Counted from the stretch's first letter, positions 35,212 to 44,145 are shown. The stretch: DNA of 53,224 nt from Acidobacteriota bacterium (GCA_003223245.1 QHYI01000156.1:1-53224); one strand, 5' to 3'. Notes: generated from the letters alone by a model not told the origin. Program-made: numbers and translations.

Positions 35212-36759
35212 ATGATTTATACAAAACTCCCTCGAATTGTATTTCTAGCACTCGCGATGCTCTTCGCTGGCGCCGCCTCCGCACAAGAACTCGTCGCGGT
35301 CACGAATTCGAACGAACCGGCCTCGGCTGCCCGCGGACCCGAAGCGAGCCCGCAACCGGCTTCGCAAGCTTCATCTCACCACAAGCTCGGTCCGCTCGAC
35401 CTCAGCGTCAACTGGCGCTTCCGCACGGAAGCCTGGGATTGGTTCCAAGCGCCCACTCCAGCGCAAAACACCCAGGCCTTCGAACACTCTCTGCTCCGCG
35501 TCGGCCTCGGTCAAAAATCCGAGCGCTTCGAATGGTTCGTCGAAGGCGCACAAGACGCGATTCTCGACCTGCCCACCGGCGCGATTCTGGCCGGGCGTCC
35601 CGGACAGCTCGGCCTCGGCGGTACTTACTTCGCCGCAAACGGGCGCGGCCAGAATAACGCCAATGGCTTCGTCCGTCAGGCGTATGTGGCCTTTGTGCTG
35701 CCTTCAGACGGCAAGCTCAAACTCGGCCGCTTCACCTTTCTCGACGGAGCGGAAGTCAGTCCGAAGGATAAATCGCTCGCCACGCTCGTCAATACGCGTA
35801 TCACGCAGCGCCTCATAGGCGATCTCGACTTTTCCGCTGTCGGCCGCAGCTTTGACGGAGCACAACTGGCCTTCGATACGCACGCCGGAAATTTCACTCT
35901 GCTCGGCGCGCGTCCTACGCGCGGTGTGTACCAAATTGACGCAATGGGCGAACTCGATGTCGACCTTTTTTATGGTGCGTACACGGTGCTTGTCAATTCC
36001 GCCAAATCGTCCGGCGAATTTCGCCTCTTCAGTCTCGGCTACATCGATGAACGCGCCTCGGTTCTGAAAACCGACAATCGCGCCACGGCGTTACGCGCAG
36101 CCGACCACAATCACATTCGCATCGGCACTTACGGCGCCGACTACATTCATGTTTTTCGTACACAAAATCACGGTCAATTCGACGTCTTATTTTGGGGCGC
36201 TTTGCAGAACGGCAGTTGGGGCGTTCTCACGCAGCGAGCCGGTGCCTTCGTCGGCGAAGCGGGTTGGCAGCCGGTCATCCACGTCCTCAACCCCTTTTTT
36301 CGCGCGGGCTACTCCTTCGGCAGCGGCGATAACGACCCCGCCGACGGCCGCCATGGCACATTCTTCCAGGTACTTCCCACACCTCGTCCCTACGCCCGTT
36401 TTCCGTTCTACAATATGATGAACAATGAGGATTTCTTCGGATCGGCAACGTTTCGTCTGCCGCGTTCGTTCGTCATCAAAAGCGAATTGCACGCCCTGCG
36501 CCTGGCCAATGCGAACGATCTATGGTACGGCGGTGGCGGCGCATTTCAGCCGCACACCTTCGGTTACACGGGCCGCGCCAGCGGCGGTAACCGCGCCCTG
36601 GCCAACGTCTGGGACGTCAGTATGGACGTGCCATTGCGCTACGGTTTTTCGTTCACGACGTACTACGCACGCGCCTGGGGCAAGAGCGTAGTGGCGAGCA
36701 TTTATCCAGCGGGTACAAATGCCCAGTTTGGATATCTGGAGACCAACTTCCGCTTCTAG
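35212..36759 (+). CDS. Outer-membrane beta-barrel, alginate-export/porin-like
   Basis: ATG 35212 follows GGAAG and starts a signal peptide (PRIVFLALAMLFAGAASAQE). A linker of about 35 residues precedes the barrel: LDLSVNWRFRTEAWDWFQAP is the usual first strand of alginate_exp-type barrels in acidobacteria. RQAYVAFVLPSDGKLKLGRF, FLDGAEVSP, DFSAVGRSFDGAQLAFDTHA and repeated alternating aromatic strands follow, ending in FGYLETNFRF with a terminal Phe as expected for outer-membrane insertion. Length 515 is normal. It probably lets a small solute across the outer membrane. The broken iron-sulfur gene upstream once may have been its operon partner. Confidence 0.85.
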   Translation: MIYTKLPRIVFLALAMLFAGAASAQELVAVTNSNEPASAARGPEASPQPASQASSHHKLGPLDLSVNWRFRTEAWDWFQAPTPAQNTQAFEHSLLRVGLGQKSERFEWFVEGAQDAILDLPTGAILAGRPGQLGLGGTYFAANGRGQNNANGFVRQAYVAFVLPSDGKLKLGRFTFLDGAEVSPKDKSLATLVNTRITQRLIGDLDFSAVGRSFDGAQLAFDTHAGNFTLLGARPTRGVYQIDAMGELDVDLFYGAYTVLVNSAKSSGEFRLFSLGYIDERASVLKTDNRATALRAADHNHIRIGTYGADYIHVFRTQNHGQFDVLFWGALQNGSWGVLTQRAGAFVGEAGWQPVIHVLNPFFRAGYSFGSGDNDPADGRHGTFFQVLPTPRPYARFPFYNMMNNEDFFGSATFRLPRSFVIKSELHALRLANANDLWYGGGGAFQPHTFGYTGRASGGNRALANVWDVSMDVPLRYGFSFTTYYARAWGKSVVASIYPAGTNAQFGYLETNFRF

Positions 36760-37023
36760 CGGAAATACTCCTTTCGATTCCATTCCGGCGCGGATTGCGG
36801 CTTGGTGGTTTTTCTTGCCTTTTCTTCTCGGCGCATGACGCGTCTGCCGACAGACGTGGCCGCACTCAGCATTTCAATTCGGGCCGGCGCGCTATAACTC
36901 CCGGATGGCAAACAAGAAGTAATCCGCTTCTTCCCGAGTTGCCGTAAACCTTCATTCTTGCCCGGGTGTTATACACTTTCGCCGCCGCTCAAACTCAATT
37001 GATTTTGTTGCCCGGAGGAACAA

Positions 37024-37965
37024 ATGAGAGTCGGATTTTCGGCCGCGTCGGTCTCCACATTGCTCCTTGCGTTCAGCGGAGGCTTTCATGCCCGTGACGC
37101 AAGCGGCCAACAGGTTCCGCCGAAGGCTCGAATCACGATTTTGTACGATGCCTTTGGCAAAAACTCGCCGATGCAAAAAGATTGGGGCTATGCCGCTTTC
37201 ATCGAATATCGCGGAAAACGGATTTTGTTCGATACCGGGAATAATCCGCGCGTCCTGGCGGAGAATTCCAAGGCGAAAGGAATCGATTTAACCAAATTGG
37301 ACTATGTTGTGATGTCGCACCGCCACGGCGATCACATGGGTGGATTGAGCCACGTCTTAAGTGTGAATCCCAAAGTCACTATCTACGCACCCAAAGAGGG
37401 ATTTGGAGTTTACGGCGCAGATTTGCCCAGCACCTTCTATCGCAGGGACCCATCACTCCCGCAGGAGAAGCGCTATTACAACGGTGCGCCTCCCGAAATT
37501 ATGCGGTTTGGTTCTGCCTGGCCTGATGCCAACTTCCAGTTGCTGGATAAAAATACCGAGATTGCGCCGGACATACGCCTATTGACGCTGGTTTCTGAGA
37601 AGCCGGGTACGCTCGAATTGCGTGAGCTATCGCTTGCCATCAATACACCAGATGGGCTGATTATCATTGTGGGTTGTTCTCATCCTGGCATCGACAGAAT
37701 CGTCGAACTGGCAATGACGATCAATCCCCACATTCACCTCATAGTCGGGGGCTTTCACCTGGTAGTGGCGCCCGATGCAGAGATCGAGAAGATCGTCACT
37801 GCGCTGCACGACCATTTCAAAGTAGACTTCATCGCTCCTGGTCATTGCACGGGAGAGCCAGCGTTCACAGCCCTTCAGAAGGCCTTCGGCGATCACTACG
37901 CTTATGCGGGCTTGGGCGCAACTCTGACAATAGACGGTTCTCATGAAATCGTGCAGACGGAATGA
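37024..37965 (+). CDS. Exported metallo-beta-lactamase-fold hydrolase
   Basis: ATG 37024 stands after GGAGGAA. A signal-like N-terminus (AASVSTLLLAFSGGFHARDA) precedes the MBL fold: ILFDTGNNP, then MSHRHGDHMGG with the HxHxDH metal ligands at residues 99-104, VGCSHPGID and GGFHLV, then a final APGHCTGEPAF. The layout, with a short N-terminal strand and a late GHCTGE motif, is that of the RFA-P synthase-like branch of the superfamily. These are metal-dependent hydrolases with diverse substrates. The function here is not known. No gene in the same direction follows; the next gene is convergent. Confidence 0.85.
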   Translation: MRVGFSAASVSTLLLAFSGGFHARDASGQQVPPKARITILYDAFGKNSPMQKDWGYAAFIEYRGKRILFDTGNNPRVLAENSKAKGIDLTKLDYVVMSHRHGDHMGGLSHVLSVNPKVTIYAPKEGFGVYGADLPSTFYRRDPSLPQEKRYYNGAPPEIMRFGSAWPDANFQLLDKNTEIAPDIRLLTLVSEKPGTLELRELSLAINTPDGLIIIVGCSHPGIDRIVELAMTINPHIHLIVGGFHLVVAPDAEIEKIVTALHDHFKVDFIAPGHCTGEPAFTALQKAFGDHYAYAGLGATLTIDGSHEIVQTE

Positions 37966-37990
37966 CAACGTGCCCAGCGCTCTGGAACGT

Positions 37991-38060
37991 ATTGTCAGCA
38001 ACTCTGAAGTTGAGCCTCCCGCCGGGGAGCTCAAATCTCAACTTACGGATTGCCCCTCAC
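37991..38060 (+). repeat. Dispersed stem-loop repeat, copy C (best conserved)
   Basis: ATTGTCAGCAACTCTGAAGT starts the copy. AAGTTGAG (38007-38014) and CTCAACTT (38037-38044) are perfectly complementary, and GGGGAGCT lies in the middle. It ends with TTACGGATTGCCCCTCAC. It is placed between the convergent MBL and ABC-permease genes and could form a stable hairpin in RNA from either strand. Confidence 0.65.
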
Positions 38061-38119
38061 TCAGTAGCCTTCTGATCGGCTGCCCAGCTAAGGCGAGCTC
38101 TCCCTCTCGTCCTGTGTTG

Positions 38120-39961
38120 TCAGCGCTTACCGCAGGATGCCGATGTCCCTCCGGAACGGACAACCGTCAGCCTGCACTCCAGACCGCTGGCCAGATGGAT
38201 CATGGCGAGATAACCCGGCAAATGCGATTGAGTGGGAGCAACAACAATCTTCGAGCCTCTTAGCCAGCGCCACGTCAACCCACTGAAGGAGGAGCTTCTG
38301 GCCAGATCATCGCCGTTGAGTTCGAGCTTTCCTGTATCCAGATAGAACTTATCGAGCGCTCGCCGGGCTTCTTGGAAGGGCTCCCAGTGCGAGGAGAGGA
38401 ACCCCACAGAGGCGGAAAAACTCCACAGAAGCGTGACGGCGACCAGCGGCAGCAGGCAACGCAACATCCACAAGGCGCTATTTTGGGGCGGCGTGCGGAA
38501 GAGCCGGTAACTTTGCAACAGAGCGACGAGCAAAGTCGGGACAAACAGCCACAGCACGTGGGTATCGGCATAGTCGATAATGTTGGCGAACGCCATTGGG
38601 CTGAGGTGGAAAGAAGAAACGACGTGATCCTTGAGCGTGCCCGTGGCGTTCGCCAATTCCCGGCCGAGCCATAGGCCGCCGGCCGTTGTAAAGGGAACTG
38701 CCGCAATCGCTGGCATCGCCCAGGTTGCCGCGCGCACCGTGCCGTTTGCGGCGCACGCGCACCAGAAGCACGCAAGAATCAGGATGGGCATGAAGATGAG
38801 ATCTTCCCGCACGGCGCCAGCGTGAACAAATAGGAAGGGCGACCCATAGATGGAACCGCCTGCCATCAAAGTCAGCACAGGTAGCAGAACGGAGCAGGCC
38901 AGCCCCGAGAACATCGCGACAAGGAGCTTGATCAGCCATTGGCGGCGCGCCGAAATTGGAAGAGTCATGTACCAAGCGAAGGTTCCGGAGGTCCGCTCCT
39001 CGCCCAGAGAAAGGATTCCGGCGAGTCCGGCCAAACCTAAACCGGTCATTGCGACCGGGCCCAATACGATCCACTCAAACAGAGTCTCCGGGAGAAACAC
39101 CGGCGGGACGGGCAAGAGCCGGAAGAACGCCAGGAAGGCCAGGTAAACCACGACGAACGACTCAATCACCCAGATCGGCCGGAGCAGGCAAAACTCCTTG
39201 CGGATCAGGTTGAGAGTAGCGCCGGACGGCTGGCTGCGGAACCATCTGGCCCATATTTCCGGTATCACTGACGGACCGGCCGTCAGCAGATCTTCGCTGC
39301 TGCCTCCGGTGACCTGGAAGCGGACCAATCTCCGCGCGCCGAGCCAAAGCATCAGGGCGGAGAAGCAGATAGCGAACGAGAAAATGGCCATCGTGGCCGC
39401 GATGGGTGGAGGCGCGGCATAAAACAAGCCGTCCCGCTGAGGCAGGTTCTGGATTTCTCCAAGGAATATATAAAAAATCCAGAAGATGCAACCGATCAGA
39501 ATGAAGCCGCCAGCCGTGGAGCGAGCCGCCAGCGTCCAGTACGTGGCCGAAGCCATGGTGACGAGGATGTAGGCAACGGCCGCCGCTTTGTTATACGTGA
39601 GGTTCATCTCCGGTAGGGCGAAGAAGAACATCCCGGCCATCGTAACGGCTCCCGCAGAAAGGACCGCGGCGCACATGACGCTCATCTTTTCTCCCCAGAG
39701 TCGCATGCGGCCGGCGGGCTGGCTGAGCCAGAGAGAAAATGTCCGGTGATAAAACTCGTTGCCAAGCGAGAGAGTCGCGAGCAGCGGAATCCCAAAGAAA
39801 AAGCCCAGCACGGCCAGGTCCGCCGCAGAACGGGAGTGAGGAAAGAAAACCACCAGCACGCCGGCGATCATGGTGCCGCACCAGGGCCAGAACAGCGCCC
39901 GCGCTTCTTTTTTTAACCGGATGGCTTGTGGGTTCCGCGTTACGGCAATCGTTGTGTCCAC
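38120..39961 (-). CDS. ABC-2-type transporter permease, 613 residues
   Basis: The protein has about twelve membrane helices in two groups separated by a hydrophilic stretch. A cytoplasmic N-terminus (RNPQAIRLKKEARALFWPWC) precedes the first group (MIAGVLVVFFPHSRSAADLA). SLGNEFYHRTFSLWLSQPAG and GILSLGEERTSGTFAWYMTL-like loops, typical of ABC-2 permeases, occur twice. The C-terminal about 90 residues are polar and probably extracytoplasmic. It lies nine bases after the ATPase gene and is clearly cotranscribed with it. Together with the YtrA-type regulator it forms a Ytr-like operon, in Gram-positives linked to cell-wall antibiotics; here the substrate is unknown. Confidence 0.88.
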   Translation of the reverse strand: MDTTIAVTRNPQAIRLKKEARALFWPWCGTMIAGVLVVFFPHSRSAADLAVLGFFFGIPLLATLSLGNEFYHRTFSLWLSQPAGRMRLWGEKMSVMCAAVLSAGAVTMAGMFFFALPEMNLTYNKAAAVAYILVTMASATYWTLAARSTAGGFILIGCIFWIFYIFLGEIQNLPQRDGLFYAAPPPIAATMAIFSFAICFSALMLWLGARRLVRFQVTGGSSEDLLTAGPSVIPEIWARWFRSQPSGATLNLIRKEFCLLRPIWVIESFVVVYLAFLAFFRLLPVPPVFLPETLFEWIVLGPVAMTGLGLAGLAGILSLGEERTSGTFAWYMTLPISARRQWLIKLLVAMFSGLACSVLLPVLTLMAGGSIYGSPFLFVHAGAVREDLIFMPILILACFWCACAANGTVRAATWAMPAIAAVPFTTAGGLWLGRELANATGTLKDHVVSSFHLSPMAFANIIDYADTHVLWLFVPTLLVALLQSYRLFRTPPQNSALWMLRCLLPLVAVTLLWSFSASVGFLSSHWEPFQEARRALDKFYLDTGKLELNGDDLARSSSFSGLTWRWLRGSKIVVAPTQSHLPGYLAMIHLASGLECRLTVVRSGGTSASCGKR

Positions 39962-39970
39962 GGAAGCCTC

Positions 39971-40864
39971 CTAGGATTTCAGGGCCGCGACAAAGATTTC
40001 TTCCAACGTCAGCGCCTCGGTCGTGAGCGTTTCAGGATTGTGTTTACGCAGGCTTTCCATTAAAGGAGGGCCACCGCCATTGGCGATCAGCTCCAGTTCG
40101 CGGCCTTCGCGGCGGACGCGCAGCGCGCCCTTCAGCTCCATTTCCGGCGGAGCTTGAGAGAAACGCGCGCGGATGCGCTGATAGCGTTCGCGTGCGGTGT
40201 CGGCTTCGAGCGTCAGGACAGCAGCGCCCTGGTCGATGATCGTGAATTCGTCGATCAAACCTTCGAATTCCGCGATGAGGTGGGTGGAGACGAGAATGGT
40301 GCGGGAGCCCGGATGGCCCTCCTGATATGCGCCGATCACGGTCTCGATGAATTCGCGGCGGACGATGGGGTCGAGGCCGGAGGTAGGTTCATCGAGCACC
40401 AGCAGTTCCGGCTCGGGGCAAATGGCGGCGATGAGCGCGAGCTGCGTGCGCTGGCCCTTCGAGAGCGCATCAGTGCGTTTGGACGGATGGAGCCCGAAGC
40501 GGTCAAACAATTCCTGCTCTTTCTTCTGGTTCCAGTGTTCGCGGAAGGAAGCCAGATAGTCGAGCGTCTCGCGGACAGTCATCCAGGGATAGAACGCCAA
40601 CTGGTCCGGGACGTAGGCGAGGCGGCGCTTTACTTCAACCTCGGCTTTGCCCGGCTCAAGGCCGAACACGCGCGCCAGGCCTCGCTGAGGACGCAGCAGA
40701 TTCAACAGGCACTTCATGGTGGTGGTCTTACCTGCGCCATTGCGGCCAAAAAGCCCGTAACAGCGGCCGGGCTGCACGCGGAAACTCAAATCATGGACAG
40801 CTTCGGCCTTGCGGTAGGCGTAAGCGAGATTCTTGATTTCGATGGCTGGTGTGGGTGAGTTCAT
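39971..40864 (-). CDS. ABC transporter ATP-binding protein
   Basis: The 297-residue ATPase is complete. Walker A GRNGAGKTT (about residues 40-48), a Q-loop region, signature LSKGQ (134-138), Walker B ELLVLDEP (153-160) and the H-loop Thr/His in VSTHLIAEFE are all present. The C-terminal about 80 residues are a regulatory extension. It energises the ABC-2 permease encoded nine bases downstream. The start lies three bases after the regulator stop codon, so translation is probably coupled. The SKGQ signature replaces SGGQ, which is common in this exporter group. Confidence 0.95.
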   Translation of the reverse strand: MNSPTPAIEIKNLAYAYRKAEAVHDLSFRVQPGRCYGLFGRNGAGKTTTMKCLLNLLRPQRGLARVFGLEPGKAEVEVKRRLAYVPDQLAFYPWMTVRETLDYLASFREHWNQKKEQELFDRFGLHPSKRTDALSKGQRTQLALIAAICPEPELLVLDEPTSGLDPIVRREFIETVIGAYQEGHPGSRTILVSTHLIAEFEGLIDEFTIIDQGAAVLTLEADTARERYQRIRARFSQAPPEMELKGALRVRREGRELELIANGGGPPLMESLRKHNPETLTTEALTLEEIFVAALKS

Positions 40865-40867
40865 CGA

Positions 40868-41281
40868 TCATTTCTCCTTATGCTCTTCGTTGGCGCGCCG
40901 CTTGTGTTCGAACGAATCCATGCGCTGTTGGATTAGTTCCAAAAATTCCCGGCCGGGCACCTGTAAATGGTGGGCCATGACAATGGCCTGGTCGATTTCC
41001 TCGATGAGCAGCTTGCGGCGGATTTCTTTGCGCAACGGCGAGTGATTCTGCTTAAGGAAGCATCCTTTGCCGGGCAGGCTTTCGATTACGCCCAAGCTTT
41101 CGAGTTCGGCATAGGCCTTCGCAACGGTGTTACGGTTGAGACGAAGCTCTTCGGCAAGCGGACGGATGGAGGGAAGCGCCTCGCCGGGCTTCAGCTCGCC
41201 GGAGGCGGCAGCGGCCTTGACCTGATCAACGAGCTGGAGATAGACGGGCATGCCGGATTTGAAGTTGATCTGAAAGAGCAA
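40868..41281 (-). CDS. GntR-family regulator, YtrA subfamily
   Basis: The 137-residue protein has the winged-helix GntR DNA-binding domain: VYLQLVDQVKAAAASGELKP, GEALPSIRPLAEELRLNRNT, VAKAYAELESLGVIESLPGK and GCFLKQN. A short C-terminal helical extension of about 50 residues, as in YtrA-type regulators, follows. It heads an operon with an ABC ATPase and a permease. An inverted repeat (41294-41315) just upstream of its start is the likely operator, so it should repress itself and the transporter until an inducer, in known cases a cell-wall-active compound, is present. Confidence 0.93.
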   Translation of the reverse strand: MLFQINFKSGMPVYLQLVDQVKAAAASGELKPGEALPSIRPLAEELRLNRNTVAKAYAELESLGVIESLPGKGCFLKQNHSPLRKEIRRKLLIEEIDQAIVMAHHLQVPGREFLELIQQRMDSFEHKRRANEEHKEK

Positions 41282-41293
41282 GGGGTAGGCCTT

Positions 41294-41315
41294 CTGTCAT
41301 AGGACAGTATGACAG
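41294..41315. promoter_or_regulatory. Candidate YtrA-type operator
   Basis: CTGTCATA (41294-41301) and TATGACAG (41308-41315) form a perfect 8-bp inverted repeat around GGACAG, 13 bases upstream of the GntR start codon. The position covers the likely promoter of the operon. Confidence 0.75.
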
Positions 41316-41541
41316 TAGCCCACAGAATGCAAGGAGCATTTTTCCAGAGTGTGTGCGAAAAGGTAACGATCCAGCCTTGAAGCAATCTCGAACGATTTTA
41401 ATGCCCCATTCTCGCTCGCATCGCCAAAAGAATCTTCTTCGGTATGCCAGCCCGCTTGTCAGTGGCCCTAGAACGCGCTTTCAACGAAATGATCGCAAGG
41501 AGGGTTTTTTATTCCAGTTGCCCAGCGAAGATCGCTGCTGA

Positions 41542-41605
41542 ATTGTCGGCCACTGTGAATTTGAGCATCTTGGGGGAGCTTCTCAACTTACGGATCGCCC
41601 GTCAC
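41542..41605 (+). repeat. Dispersed stem-loop repeat, copy D
   Basis: ATTGTCGGCCACTGTGAATT is followed by TTGAGC, GGGGGAGCT, TCTCAACTTACGGAT and CGCCCGTCAC. TTGAG (41561-41565) can pair with CTCAA (41582-41586). With copy C it flanks the GntR-ABC operon as a direct repeat. It is located upstream of the O-methyltransferase pseudogene. Confidence 0.6.
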
Positions 41606-41703
41606 CCGCCCATGATCGACGGCAAAACGCCAACGGAGCTCCCCCCTTCCCACAACCGGCCCCCATAGGAACCACGGGACATTTCAGACTTATTTGAGCA
41701 GAA

Positions 41704-42693
41704 ATGAATGTATACTCGCTCCCGCTTTTTGAAGTCAAAAAAGAGACGCTGGTTTGCACCCAAGTGATGATCTTGATGGACGCGCTGTATGCAGTGTGCG
41801 GAACTACCGCATTGCTGGTTGCCCATGAAATCGGCATGTTCGGAGCCGTCGGCGACAGCGAAAAGAGCATTCAGGAACTTGCCGCCTCGCTGGCAATACC
41901 CGTCAGGTCCGTAGACGCCCTTCTCACCGCCGCCGCTCGGGCGTGACTACTTGCTGGACAGTGGTCCCTTTTCGCGGAAAGGAATGCTGGACTTCGCGCG
42001 GGCGACTACCATGCTGGTCTCGCCTGATAACTTGAAGAAAGCCGTGCTGAGCGGCCATCCTTTCGGTTACGGCGAGGGAGAAATGTTCGGAGCGCACGAG
42101 GCGCAAGCCGTGTCTTTACTCGGGCTATGCACAGCCAAAGCACGGCAGCGGCGTGTGCTTGGCCCCGCCAACTCGACCTCTCTCGCAACAGATCTCTGCT
42201 CGATGTAGGTGGTGGCTCAGGAGCGCATGCTATTGGCGCGGTTCGGCAATGGCCGAACCTTCGTGCCATCGTCTTCGACATGGCTGCCGTTTGTGAACTT
42301 GCCAGTGAATACGCCAAAGAGGCAGGATATGCCAATCGCGTGACCGCACAAGCCGGCGACATGTGGAAAGATCGTTTTCCGGATGCGGACCTGCATTTTT
42401 ATTCGCTGGTGTTTCACGACTGGCCGGAAGATAAATGCAGGTTTCTTGCGAAAAAGTCATTTGACTTATTGCCTCGCAGCGGACGCATTATCATTCACGA
42501 GCCATTGGTAAACGATGATCGAATCGGGCCGCTGGCTCCAGCGCTGTTCTCGGCGGTCATGTTGCTCTGGACAGAAGGTCGCCAGTACTCAGGCCGGGAG
42601 CTGAACGAGATTGTTTCCGGGGCCGGATTCGCCAATATCGAAGTCATTGAAACCTTCGGTTACTGGGGCATTGTGACCGGCATAAAGGTGTAA
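41704..42693 (+). pseudogene. O-methyltransferase (family 2, SAM-dependent), two frameshifts
   Basis: Three consecutive frames encode one protein. First frame, 41704 to about 41940: a dimerisation domain (MDALYAVCGTTALLVAHEIG, KSIQELAASLAIPVRSVDAL). Second frame, about 41945 to 42115: DYLLDSGPFSRKGMLDFARA and LSGHPFGYGEGEMFGAHEAQ. Back in the first frame, from about 42120: RSLLDVGGGSGAHAIGAVRQ, the SAM-binding motif, then YSLVFHDWPEDKCRFLAKKS and the C-terminus. The two single-base changes cancel, so the rest of the gene is in the original frame. The protein would methylate a hydroxyl on a small molecule. As written, no full product can be made. Confidence 0.8.
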
Positions 42694-42712
42694 CGCCTGG
42701 CAGGGAAGGGCT

Positions 42713-43450
42713 ATGACGGAACAGGACAAGGTGCGTGAGGTAATTCGCTTGAAGGAGCAAGCGCCGTTTGCTTTCGACACGCAACATGCTGTACTCGTGG
42801 TCGTCGACATGCAGCGCTATTTTGTTCGCTGCGATTATCCGCTTGCGCAGGTCTTCGAAAAACTTGTGCCCGGCGTTACCAGCGGCTACTTTGAACGGGT
42901 GCGGCAGCTGGTGGTCCCGAATGTGCAACGGCTGCCGGCGTGTTTTCGCGAGCGAAAGTTGCCGATATTCTTTACAGCCACGGGGTGCTGGATGCTCGAC
43001 GGGCGCGACCTTCCTGGCTGGTTGAAGGACCTCGACAAGCTGGGCTTGGCGGTGCTTGGCGAACGCGTATTCCCGGTTGTAAACGATCCCAGTTGGGAAA
43101 TTGATGAAGCTGTTGCTCCCATGACGGGCGAGGTCCTCAATAAGGTTTCTAGTGGGCCGTTCAGCTCTACGAGGTTGGACCAGATACTGCGTAACGCGGG
43201 TGTGCAAACGCTCTTCGTTGTCGGGCTGACGACGGATGTCTGCGTCGGGTTAACCGCACGCGAGGCTGCCGATTGTGACTTTCAGGCGGTGATTGTCGGT
43301 GACGCGTGCACCGGCTGGTCTGAGGAGATGCATCGTGTGGGCCTAGAGGCGTTCAGCTTCGCGTTCGGGCGCGTGGTCAGAACTGATGACGCGATCCGCC
43401 TACTAGGGTCGCGCGTATATGCGGGTGCCGTGGCAACCCCCACAGTGTAA
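42713..43450 (+). CDS. Isochorismatase-family cysteine hydrolase
   Basis: ATG 42713 follows GGAAGGG. The catalytic triad of the family is complete: Asp32 in LVVVDMQ, Lys144 in VLNKVSSGPF, and Cys177 in GLTTDVCVGLTAREA. The cis-peptide region before the Cys is intact. Length 245 is at the upper end of the family, with an additional N-terminal helix (KVREVIRLKEQAPFAFD). These enzymes hydrolyse amides or vinyl ethers such as N-carbamoylsarcosine, nicotinamide or isochorismate; the specificity is unknown. It starts 20 bp after the O-methyltransferase pseudogene and probably once shared its transcript. Confidence 0.92.
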   Translation: MTEQDKVREVIRLKEQAPFAFDTQHAVLVVVDMQRYFVRCDYPLAQVFEKLVPGVTSGYFERVRQLVVPNVQRLPACFRERKLPIFFTATGCWMLDGRDLPGWLKDLDKLGLAVLGERVFPVVNDPSWEIDEAVAPMTGEVLNKVSSGPFSSTRLDQILRNAGVQTLFVVGLTTDVCVGLTAREAADCDFQAVIVGDACTGWSEEMHRVGLEAFSFAFGRVVRTDDAIRLLGSRVYAGAVATPTV

Positions 43451-43476
43451 GCGCAAAAAAACGAAGTTCTGGGTGT

Positions 43477-43510
43477 ATAGTCGGCTACCCTGAGATTGAG
43501 CCTTTTTTCC
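43477..43510 (+). repeat. Partial copy of the dispersed stem-loop repeat
   Basis: ATAGTCGGCTACCCTGAGAT followed by TGAGCCTTTTTTCC resembles the first half of copies A and D. The T-run that follows could serve as terminator for the isochorismatase-type gene. The second half is absent. Confidence 0.4.
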
Positions 43511-43551
43511 GTCATCCAGAAACGATCATCCTTTTTGGAGTTCTTCTTAAG

Positions 43552-44145
43552 TCAGCTCTGGGTCTGCCGAAGGGCATGCTCGATGCGCCGGTCAGGAATT
43601 AGCCAGAGCAGCGCGACGAAGACGTAGATCGCCTGTGCCATCCAGGACGAGAAAAGGCTGCTGATTATCCCGGCCACATACAATAGCGGCGAAACCTTTC
43701 CCTTCCAATCCCTGCCAATCGCCTTGCGGAGCACCGAGGTTGGCCCCTGCGAGACAATGATGGCCTGCTGCAAGATGAAATATGCGATGCCTGCCATTAG
43801 CAAGACGAAACCGTACAGTGCAGAGGGCGGAAGCGCAAAATGATTCTGGCCCATCCAACCGGTCGCAAATGGGAATAGTGACAGCCAGAACAGCAAGTGC
43901 AAATTAGCCCACAGAATCGACCCGGTGACGCGAGTCGTGGTGTGCAGCATGTGGTGGTGATTGTTCCAATAGATGCCGACATACAAAAAGCTCAGCACGT
44001 AGCTGAGGAAAACGGGCAGCAGCGGCCGCAAGGCAGCAAAGCTCTCGCCGCGCGGCACCTTCATTTCCAGCACCATAATCGTGATGATAATCGCGATCAC
44101 GCCATCGCTGAATGCTTCTAGGCGACCCTTGCCCATGCCCGGCAT
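43552..44145 (-). CDS. TMEM175-family (DUF1211) potassium-channel-like membrane protein
   Basis: The N-terminus RLEAFSDGVIAIIITIMVLE carries the RxxxFSDxxxAxxxTL-type motif that marks the TMEM175 family and lines the ion path in characterised members. Further helices follow: LPVFLSYVLSFLYVGIYWNN, a HHHM segment, ILWANLHLLFWLSLFPFATG, ALYGFVLLMAGIAYFIL, and two more to the end (about six in all). Length 197 is standard for the bacterial protein, which works as a tetramer in the inner membrane and conducts K+. It is single, with no regulator beside it. Confidence 0.9.
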   Translation of the reverse strand: MPGMGKGRLEAFSDGVIAIIITIMVLEMKVPRGESFAALRPLLPVFLSYVLSFLYVGIYWNNHHHMLHTTTRVTGSILWANLHLLFWLSLFPFATGWMGQNHFALPPSALYGFVLLMAGIAYFILQQAIIVSQGPTSVLRKAIGRDWKGKVSPLLYVAGIISSLFSSWMAQAIYVFVALLWLIPDRRIEHALRQTQS

